From Magnaporthiopsis rhizophila (taxonomy: Eukaryota > Ascomycota > Sordariomycetes > Magnaporthales > Magnaporthaceae): DNA of 30,959 nucleotides. This document shows, piece by piece, positions 23,436 through 30,959 of the stretch. Location of the stretch: contig PYSS01000220.1 in assembly GCA_003049465.1 (NCBI GenBank), forward strand, positions 1 through 30,959. Direction: 5' to 3'. Below the pieces are notes generated by a model that worked only from the letters and a program-made list of their open reading frames with translations, made no database searches and was not told where the DNA came from. The position numbers and the translations under genes were made by a program. The first letter of the stretch is position 1; each line of letters starts with the position of its first letter.

Positions 23436-23916
23436 TGTTACAACCATAGCTGGCAGGGGACAGGAGGGCTGGGGCTAACCCCTAGCGGGATGCCTTTATC
23501 CCGCAGTTATGAAGGCCAGGGGCCAAATGACCAAAGCCATGCTGATAAAGAAGGTTACGTGACTGCCAGGGTTAGCGATAAGCGTGATATATCGGGGATG
23601 GATATATCACAGTTAACACCAGGTTGATATGTGCGATCGGTGCGATCACCATATATTATTTATAGCAAATATAGCACAAATTTGGCACAGGAGGATCACG
23701 GGTATATAAGGCAAAGGTTTCCCATTGTATTAAATAGTTTTTAACTAAGGTTTTGGTATTAGTTAACCTAAATTAGTTTTAAGGCATTTTTTTGGGCAAG
23801 CAATCGAAACCTTTGTTATTATCCCAGTTTTTAACATAAGCGACCTTGTGAAAATCATACTGCTTAGCACCTTTTTTAGCGTATTTTACCCTAAAAGTAG
23901 AGAATTGTTTATAATA
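23436..23916 (+). repeat. 5' LTR of the chromovirus
   Basis: Starts TGTTACAACC and ends ATAATA (GTAACA in the other copy). It aligns to the 3' LTR at a constant offset of 6732, with no gaps and only C/T or G/A differences. The first 330 bp are the less damaged copy; the last ~50 bp are the more damaged one. The GC-richer part (23451-23640) contrasts with the rest of the block. Confidence 0.93.
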
Positions 23917-24039
23917 TTTTAACTGATCCTGTTTAGTATTTACCGGAGGTAATGAGCAGTAATAATTATATCGATTGCAGGCAAAAAACCCGAGGGCGTT
24001 ATTATTGTTGGCAAAATGTATAACGATCCTTTGGCGGCC

Positions 24040-24900
24040 ATGTAAGCATTTATTGCGGAAATTGAAAAATTTAAAAAAGCTCAGGCCAAACCTTATATTG
24101 CTATCAAATTTTACAAGTTCCCTTTACCTGATAAGTACGACGGGAAAAAAGGCAAAATTAAAATGTTCCTGATCAAATATAAGGGGTATTTTTTGTTTTA
24201 TCGAGACCATTTTTAACGGGAAAAACAGAAAGTTGCTTATATAGCCATATGCCTGAATGGCAAAGTTAAGGATTGATTCGAGCCTATCTGGTTCGATTAT
24301 TTAAAGGGGCACGATAAATCTAAAAAAAAAACCAAATTAATATTTGCCAATTTCGAAAAGTTCGGTGAGAAAATTGCCAAGGTTTTCGGATAAATTGACA
24401 AAAAACGGGTGACCGAAAGGGAGTTGCTTTAGTTTTGGTAGAAAGGCCCCGTATTAATTTATATTTCCGAGTTCCAGCAATTGGTTAATAAATTTAACTG
24501 GATAAAAGATACCAAAATAACCCAGTTTTACCAAAGGCTAAAGAATAATGTGAAAAACGAACTGTTTAAACAGGAATAACCTGAAAATTTTGTCGATTAT
24601 ATTATTATAACCGTTTGTATTAGTAACAAATTGTACAAATATTATTTTGAAAAAAAAGTTTAGCAAACCAAGCCAGTGGTGCAAAATAATAAAACTAACC
24701 AAAAAAAAGCGAAATAATAATAATTTACGGTTTATAATATATATTTTAAACTTATAAATTTTAATGCAAAAATTATATACCAATATAAAAAATAAAAGTA
24801 TATTAGGTTTAAGGATTTTAAGGATGGGAAATATTTTAAGTGTGGAAAAAAAGGATATATTAAAAAAAATTATCCGCAGAAAAACCGATAAACGGCTGTT
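24040..24900 (+). pseudogene. Chromovirus gag relic
   Basis: The frame starts at ATG 24040, whose second codon is now TAA (from CAA). The capsid part reads KFYKFPLPDKYDGKKGKIK, typical of fungal Ty3 gag, and then has several RIP stops through ISEFQQLVNKFNWIKDTK and FYQRLKNNVKNELFKQE. The nucleocapsid zinc knuckle at 24832-24882 now reads YFKCGKKGYIKKNYP: of the CCHC ligands only one Cys (TGT at 24841) remains, the His and the last Cys having become Tyr. It would have formed the virus-like particle and packaged the RNA. Confidence 0.85.
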
Positions 24901-26282
24901 TTTCGCCAAAAAGGCGCGCTAAAGGGCCATTAGCTTATAATCCCAGATTTTTCCAAAACGATTAAATAAGCAGCAGAAAAAAGCCTGTGTTCCGGAGCAT
25001 TGTTTAGTTAAATTTATTGTTTTAATAAGAATTGTATAACCCATTATTTTGATAAAAATGCTATAAAATATTACCCTAAATAATGGTTTGCTATATTGCA
25101 ATAAACTGGCCAATCCTGGGGTAATAATAAAAAATTCGAAAAGTTAGCCCGGTGCAAAAATGTATTAAACATTTTGATTAATAATTTTGAAAAAAGCTTA
25201 AATATAAATGCAAAAGTGGAATTGTTTATGGGCCAAATATATTAGCTGCAAGTTTAGAAAAAAAAATTGGACCTAATAAAATATTGGAAAACTATAAAAA
25301 TGGACCCTAATAACAAAAAACCCAGCAGAAAACAATATATGATTAATTTTAAAAAATTCCAGCAAAAACTCGATTAGCAATTAATCGATATGGGAAAATA
25401 ATTTTTTATAACCAAAAAAAAAATATGGAAAATATACACCTTACTTAAGTTCCGGGAAATAAACTGATAATTTTGGAACCAGCCCAAACCTATTAGCGGT
25501 TTAATATGCGAAAAACCGGCGCAAAATGATAAAAAAAAGCTTTTAAATTGGTTAAAAAATAACTAATCGGTTACCTATTACGGGGCACCATTCGAAAATA
25601 TTCCGAACCTGAACCAACGGTTAGCACGGCCATATGTGCTAAACCACAAAAATATGGACCCCAATACGGGCTATTATAATAAGCTTTTTTGGGCCAAATA
25701 CCTGTATAACAATTATAAATAACATATAGTTAAAAAATTAAAGTATGATTTTTTTCCACAAAAAAAAGGAGAAAAATCAGTGCGGTACCCACGATAAAAA
25801 TACCAATTTCCGAAATAATAAATAGCAAAAATGGGCTATAAAAGTTTCGCAGCAATTTTTAAATTATTGCCAGCCTATCTTATAATATGCTTAACAGGAA
25901 TCCTTTTATACTAGATATGCAAAAAACTAAAATGTAAAGTATATATAAAGAAAAAAGCAAAGGTTTGAACGGACGGGTTTGCCCGATTTGCAGGAATAAC
26001 CGGGGGCCAAAAGGAGGCACCCTAAGCAAAAAATTAAAAAGCTCACCCGAAAATAAGGCACAGGTAAGGTAATAACCAGCAAGGTCCCTAACAGTAACAA
26101 TTATTAACCAATATAAATATATCAGAATAATAATATACTAAAAAGAGCAAAAAATAAAAATTATAATCGATTATAAAGCTTAAAAAAATTATTTTTCGCC
26201 AAAAGCGGTAAAAAGATACGGTATTCTAATATATTAAAAAAAAGAACCATATAATTTTATAATAATAAAATAAAAGCCAGTT
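24901..26282 (+). other. Gag-pol junction and protease region, decayed
   Basis: Between the gag zinc knuckle and the first recognised pol residues. Gag is in the frame of 24040 (position mod 3 = 1) and pol in the frame with position mod 3 = 0, so the switch of frame lies here. I could not find the protease DSG triad; it is probably within 25900-26280 but damaged. Confidence 0.5.
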
Positions 26283-27985
26283 ATATTTAATAAAGGAAAA
26301 ATCGATATTAAAACTGATTATTTTAAATTTCGATTTTTGGAAAAAACCTGCAAAATAACCCTGAATATTATAAATATAAAAAAGAAAAATCTAATTTTAG
26401 GTATTTTATGGTTTAAAAAGTATAATCCCCTAATAAATTGGGTTACCGAACAAATTTAATAAAAGAAATTATTATTAACCAGCAGGGAAGCCCAATAGCC
26501 ACAGGCCCCAAATAATAAAAATCGGATGCCAAAAAGGGTAACCGTAACGGCGGCAGGATATAGCAATCAGCCCTAACAAACCGCACTAATCAAAATATTA
26601 ATAAATACAAATGCAAATAAATTTAACAAGCAGAAAATTATTAAGGATGGATTTAAAAATGTTCCTAAAAAGTACTATAAATATTGGAAATTGTTTCAGA
26701 AAGATTTGGAAACGGTATTACCGGAACACGGACCGTTTGATTATAAAATTAAGCTTAAACCGGGAGCATAATTTAAGTACCAAAAGTTGTATCGATTAAA
26801 CTTTTGGTAAAAAAAGCTATTATAAAAATAATTAAAAAAAGAAATTAGGAAGGGATTTACCAGATTTTCCGACTTTCTTATAGAATATAAAATTTTATTT
26901 ATTTCCAAAAAAAATAGAGAGGAACGGATATATATCGATTATTATCCGTTAAATTAGAAAATAATAAAAGATTGGTATTCTTTATCTTTAATCGATAAAT
27001 TTAAAAACAGGTTTGGGAAAAGCCGGTAATTTATAATTTTAAATTTATGCAAAATTTATAGCCTGCTAAAAATCAAAAAAAAGGATAAATAAAAAACCGC
27101 TTTCCGGACCAAGCTTGAAATTTTCAAATTATTAATAATAATTTTCGGGCTTATTAATGCACCAGTTATGTTCCAGCGAATAATTAACCATATATTGCGA
27201 AAGTATTTTAACATTTTTGCCCTTGCATATTTGGATAATATTCTAATTTTTTCAAATATATTAAAAAAATACAAATAGCACGTATATAAGGTGTTATAAA
27301 AATTACAGGATGCAAAACTTTTGGTTAACCCGGATAAATATATATAGCATTTTTTAAAGGTAATTTTTCTCGGGTTTGTTATTAAATAAGGGAAAGTTCG
27401 AATAAAACCCAAAAAGGTACAGGCGGTAAAAGATTGGCCTGTATCTATTATAATTAAAAAAATACGAAATTTTTTGGAATTCCTGAATTTTTACCAAAAA
27501 TTTATCCGAAATTTTAATAAAAAGGCTATACTATTTATGGATTTTACCAAAAATAATACCCAATTTTATTGGGAAATACAAAAATAAATAACCTTCGATT
27601 TGCTAAAAAAAGCTATTATCCAAATACCGGTATTAGCAATACCAAATTTAAAAAAACCTTTTGAAATTAAAATCGATATATTGAATTTTGCTATCGAAGG
27701 ATAACTGGAATAATAAAATAACCAAAAAAGGTTGCATTTTTGCGCATTTTTCTCGCAAAAATTAAATAAACCAAAGCTAAATTATCAGATCCATAATAAA
27801 AAGCTTTTTGCTATTATTAAAATTTTGAAAAAATAAAAGGTATACCTGTGCAAAGCTAATTACCAAATTATGGTGTATATCAATTATAAAAACCTATCAC
27901 AATTTACCACCAGCCAAGTATTAAATAAAAGATAAATCCGATAAAGCCAGTTTTTTCAAAATTATAATTTTCGAATCGAGGTTAG
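26283..27985 (+). pseudogene. Chromovirus pol relic: protease end, RT, RNase H
   Basis: One frame with RIP stops. A pre-RT segment LILGILWFKKYNPLINW (around 26390-26440) matches the end of Ty3 protease. RT begins near VPKKYYKYWKLFQKDLETVL (26661), passes EHGPFDYKIKLKPG, IYIDYYPLN and TAFRTKLEIFKLLIIIFGL, and the catalytic box at 27228-27242 reads YLDNI instead of YLDDI (second Asp to Asn). RT ends near FLEFLNFYQKFIRNF. RNase H follows at about 27640-27985: KPFEIKIDILNFAIEG, then CAFFSQKLNKPKLNYQIHNK. It would copy the RNA to DNA and remove the RNA strand. Inactive as it stands. Confidence 0.92.
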
Positions 27986-28049
27986 GAAAGGGTTAAAAAA
28001 TGGCCGAGCAAATGTTTTAAGCCGTTAACCAAATTATCAGGTGGATATA

Positions 28050-29472
28050 CCACCGGAAATATGCGTAGTTTTGGCCAAAGGACCAAACAGATCCCTGATT
28101 CTGGCGCAGCGGGCGTTAGCCAAAATAATCCGACAAAAAAGCTAAACCCCAGAAAAAATCCAACAAATTTATAGCCAGATGGCTAATAGATACCAGGGGG
28201 TTGCAAAAACCTGGAAAAAACTCCAATAGTACCACGGGTTTACAAAAACCCGCACCAAGGTATAAAAGGCAATTAAGGATTATAAAAGCTGTGCAAAAAA
28301 TAAAATAAACAGATATAAACCTTATGGATTGCTCCAGCCTTTGCCAGTGTTTAATAAGGCTTGGCAAAAAGTTACAGTGGATTTTGTTACAGGGCTACCC
28401 AAATTAAAAAAATCCTTTATAAATGTTCAGTATAATAATATTATAGTGGTAATTAACCGATTTACCAAATATGCCATATATTTACCGTTTAAAAAAAATG
28501 CAAAAATTATAAAGCTGGTTTATATTTTTATCCGAAACGTGATTGTAAAATACGGAACACTAAAATGCATAATTATGGACCGAAATAAATTGTTTAATAG
28601 CAAATTTTAAAAGCAGCTTATTGCTAGTTTAGGCGCAAAATATGCCTTTTTTACGGCCTATTATCCGCAAACGGATAAATAAACGGAACGAATAAATCAA
28701 ACCATAAAACAATATTTATATTATTTTGTTAATTATAAATAAAATAACTGGGTATAATTATTTTTTATGGCTTAGTTTGCGTATAATAGTTTAGTGTACG
28801 AAAGTATAAGAATTATGCCATTTTATACAAATTATAGGTTTATATTTACGGTATACAGGGAGCCCAAAGCAGGCCTATATACCTTAATAGCGGAAATACA
28901 GGTAAAAAAGCTTATTAAGCTGTATAAAAATTTTTAGGCAAAGCTAAAGGAATTATAATAATATATATTTATGCAGGCCAACAAAAAAAGAATCGAGGGA
29001 CCGATTTTTAAAGAAAAAAATAACATTTATCTTTCCCGATGCAATATTAAAATAAAATAACCAAGCAATAAATTAAACCACAAAAAATTGGAACCGTTTA
29101 AAATCCTGAGAAAAATTTTTGATATTAATTACGAATTTTAATTATTATTAACCATATATAACCATCCGGTTTTTTATATTAATTTGTTTAAACCAGTACT
29201 ACCAGGGTTTAAAAGTAATAAGTTAATAAAAATCGACCCAAAGTAGAAGTACGAAATCGAAAAAATTTTGGACAAAAATATTATTAACAAAATTAAGCAT
29301 TATTTAATTAAATAAATAGGGTACAAAATTAAAAAAAGCATTTGGAAAAAAAAAACAAACCTAAAAGGTGCGCCAAAAATTTTCGAAAAGTACCGGCGAA
29401 AGGCTTTTGGAAAAAAATTAACACCAGTGCCAGAATTCGGATTTCGGTTCGGAATACCGGTACCAGAATAAT
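28050..29472 (+). pseudogene. Chromovirus integrase with GPY/F module and chromodomain
   Basis: Continues the pol frame. The N-terminal zinc part is damaged (DYKSCAKNK near 28275, first Cys now Tyr). The core has the DD35E residues: Asp in WQKVTVDFVTGLP (around 28367-28400), Asp in IIMDRNKLFNS (near 28575) and Glu in TERINQTIKQYL (near 28685), with stops between. The GPY/F module is seen at LEPFKILRKIF and HPVFYINLFKP (29090-29200). A chromodomain follows at 29250-29399: YEIEKILDKNIINKIKHYLI, a stop where the aromatic-cage Trp stood, then IGY and GAPKIFEKYRRK. The chromodomain is known to steer integration to methylated-histone heterochromatin, consistent with landing in another transposon. 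Confidence 0.92.
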
Positions 29473-29480
29473 TTACCTAA

Positions 29481-29957
29481 TTAAAATAAAGCTAACAGAT
29501 TAAAATCAGGATTAGCCCTATAATCGGCCCAGTTTGAAAATAACGGAGGAAAATCGGGGACCAGCAGGTTTAAAAGTGCAGCAGGGGCCTGTACGGCCGC
29601 TTTTCCGGCTTTTTTTTGCTTAACCCGCTCTAGCTCCTTAATACTGTTAATTTTATAATGCACAGCACGCATTATCCGTTTAAACCACAAATCTTTTTAA
29701 ATATGCAGCCGCAAAATGCGGTTATTTTTAGCATGTATTAATTTTTTAGCTTATTAACAGGACTTTTCGGCCGCTGCAAGTTTAGCGTTAAGCTTAAAAT
29801 ATTGTTCGGCGATTTTTTGCAGCTGGTTGAAAAAAATTCCTAGAATGTTACACCGGGTGCACCCCAAACGAATATATTTAGCGCAACAAGAAAAATTTTT
29901 CGAAAATACCTGGCAGGAAAAAAGGCCGACGGTTTTGCAAGTAGAACAAAAAGGCAT
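29481..29957 (-). pseudogene. Antisense Cys-rich protein frame in the chromovirus 3' region
   Basis: One minus-strand frame of about 158 codons with only three stops (two adjacent after residue 67, one more before LWFKRIMRAV), all of the kind RIP makes. First part: paired cysteines at residues 4, 7, 15, 25, 33 and 36, with a Tyr at 28 where a Cys (TGT/TGC to TAT/TAC) would complete C-x2-C, reminiscent of a fungal Zn2Cys6-like cluster. Then an Ala/Lys/Glu-rich helical stretch (LQKIAEQYFKLNAKLAAAEK), a basic LRLH..LWFKRIMRAV part, SIKELERVKQKKAGKAA, and a Pro/Asp tail. It lies between the end of pol and the 3' LTR. From memory it resembles Cys-rich, coiled-coil 'hypothetical proteins' abundant in Sordariomycete genomes; function unknown. 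The start is uncertain (ATG at 29957 taken; the frame extends a few codons upstream to a stop). Confidence 0.6.
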
Positions 29958-30150
29958 TATAAAAGGAGATTAAAAAATAGAAAAAAGAAAAATGTCCCGA
30001 TAAATTATCGAACGGACGTTAGGAAGCTTTCGTTTTTGCACCCGACCAAATATTTTGTTAAAAAGGAGGGGACGGAAGATGGTGAAAAAAAAAAGTACTT
30101 ATTATTAATAGAAGGACGGAACTGCAGGTTTTAGCTAAAAGGATTTGGCC

Positions 30151-30167
30151 TAAAAAGGAAAACCTAA
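30151..30167 (+). other. Polypurine tract before the 3' LTR
   Basis: Purine-rich TAAAAAGGAAAACCTAA immediately before the 3' LTR, in the position where plus-strand DNA synthesis is primed in LTR retrotransposons. Confidence 0.5.
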
Positions 30168-30648
30168 TATTATAATTATAATTGGCAGGGGATAGGAGGG
30201 CTGGGGTTAATCTCTAGCGGGATGCTTTTATCCCGCAGTTATAAAGGCCAGGGGCCAAATAACCAAAGCTATGCTGATAAAGAAGGTTATGTGATTGCCA
30301 GGATCGGCGATAAGTGTGATATATTGGGAATAAATATATTACAGCTAACACCAGATTGATATATGCGATCGGTGCGATTATTATATATTATTTATAACAA
30401 ATATAGCACAAATTTGGCACAGAAGGATTATAGGTATATAAAGCAAAAGTTTCCCATTATATTAAATAATTTTTAATTAAGGTTTTGGTATTAGTTAACC
30501 TAAATTAGCTTCAAGGTATTCCTTTGGGCAAATAATTGAAACTTTTGTTACCACCCCAGTTTTTAGCACAAGCAACCTTATGAAGACCATATTGCTTAGT
30601 ACCTCTCTTAGCGTACCCTACCCTAAGAGCAGAGAACCGTTTGTAACA
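30168..30648 (+). repeat. 3' LTR of the chromovirus
   Basis: Starts TATTATAATTATAAT, the RIP-damaged form of TGTTACAACCATAGC, and ends TTTGTAACA. Gap-free partner of 23436-23916. Its last ~50 bp (GCGTACCCTACCC onward) are the undamaged copy. Confidence 0.93.
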
Positions 30649-30653
30649 TTTTG
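30649..30653. repeat. Target-site duplication, right copy
   Basis: TTTTG immediately after the 3' LTR; matches 23431-23435. Confidence 0.88.
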
Positions 30654-30959
30654 TTCCGATAATTTATTGTTAAGGATTTTGCTGCTTTTTTAATTGCTAG
30701 GTTTTGGGTATTATCCGTATTAATTAATAATAAATCCAATTTTTTTAAGCTTTTTAAATTTAACCTGCCGAAAATAATAATTCCGTAATTTGTTAAAAAC
30801 TTGATAAATATTTTTGGGGCTTTTATATTTAGCCGGTTTATATATATAAAGTTTAAACTGTTAAAATTTTCGAAAAAAGCTAAAAAAAAATCGCTATATT
30901 ATTAGTAATTTTTAAGCATAAATTTAATAATTTAAATATTAATTTAATTATTAAAAATA
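30654..30959 (-). pseudogene. Copia gag part, far segment (continues past the window)
   Basis: The minus frame from 30874 down to 30654 is free of stops for more than 70 codons (begins FENFNSLNFIYINRLNIKAP), rare in DNA this AT-rich. Subtracting the 7,218 bp of inserted element plus one target copy, the first base of this frame lies 5,097 nt (a multiple of 3) before the copia pol stop, so it is in register with copia pol, and the frame stays open for about 22 more codons on the other side of the insertion. No gag domain recognised. The 5' LTR should lie beyond 30959. Confidence 0.65.

Larger units (their letters stand above)
23436..30648 (+). mobile_element. Full-length Ty3/gypsy chromovirus, RIP-inactivated
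   Basis: A 7,213-bp LTR retrotransposon on the plus strand: 481-bp LTRs at 23436-23916 and 30168-30648, a 6,251-bp interior, and a perfect TTTTG target duplication. Gag reads in one frame (start 24040) and pol in the frame one base back, with no indel detected within either. The domain order protease end, RT, RNase H, integrase, GPY/F module and chromodomain defines a chromovirus. Every module carries RIP-type stops and active-site losses, so it cannot move on its own. It is inserted in the gag part of an older copia element of opposite orientation. The 3' untranslated part carries an antisense Cys-rich frame. Confidence 0.95.

Noticed and set aside
23436..23916. CRISPR or satellite-like repeat because of the two similar GC-richer blocks at 23.4 and 30.2 kb
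   Set aside because: They are the two LTRs of one element, with flanking target duplication and internal retroelement genes.
24538..24909. 123-codon minus-strand frame opposite gag
   Set aside because: Phe/Ile/Leu-rich artefact of AT-rich complement of gag; unlike the antisense frame at 29481-29957 it has no ordered motifs and overlaps a recognised coding region.

Overview
This is eukaryotic DNA from a filamentous ascomycete, most likely a Sordariomycete. The evidence is short GT-AG introns (62-118 nt), three secreted or membrane protein genes of typical fungal families, a small GPI-anchored protein gene, and a large AT-rich block of retrotransposons carrying the C-to-T/G-to-A damage of repeat-induced point mutation (RIP).

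The left half (about 1-15,930) is GC-balanced and gene-bearing. It holds a CFEM-domain PTH11-like seven-helix receptor (minus, 1347-3080, 3 exons), a secreted BBE-type FAD oxidase with both covalent flavin attachment residues (plus, 5698-7637, 3 exons), a small GPI-anchored protein gene with a broken frame in exon 1 (plus, 10204-10957), and a 942-residue secreted subtilase with an inserted PA domain (plus, 12992-15889, 2 exons). The spacers are long and carry unusually long A/T homopolymers. The genes do not form an obvious pathway cluster; what they share is the cell surface or secretory route.

The right half (about 15,930-30,959) is a nested retrotransposon block that begins only ~50 bp past the subtilase stop. 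At its edge is a GC-rich, hairpin-bearing LTR-like block (15938-16239), followed by about 2 kb of unassigned AT-rich DNA. Next comes a minus-strand Ty1/copia element: integrase, reverse transcriptase and RNase H relics read in a single frame down to 18557, with a candidate LTR at 18330-18535. A complete plus-strand Ty3/gypsy chromovirus (23436-30648) lies inside this copia element. It has two 481-bp LTRs, a perfect 5-bp target duplication TTTTG, gag with a decayed zinc knuckle, and a single-frame pol with protease end, RT, RNase H, integrase and chromodomain. Deleting the chromovirus plus one target-site copy puts the copia frame on its two sides back in register, which proves the nesting order.

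The most unusual item is an antisense frame in the 3' part of the chromovirus (29957-29481, minus). It is cysteine-rich with a basic/coiled-coil-like second half, is interrupted by only three stops, and looks like a real protein family rather than the mirror of pol. Also notable: the two LTRs differ only by transitions, and the outer end of each LTR is spared while the inner end is damaged.
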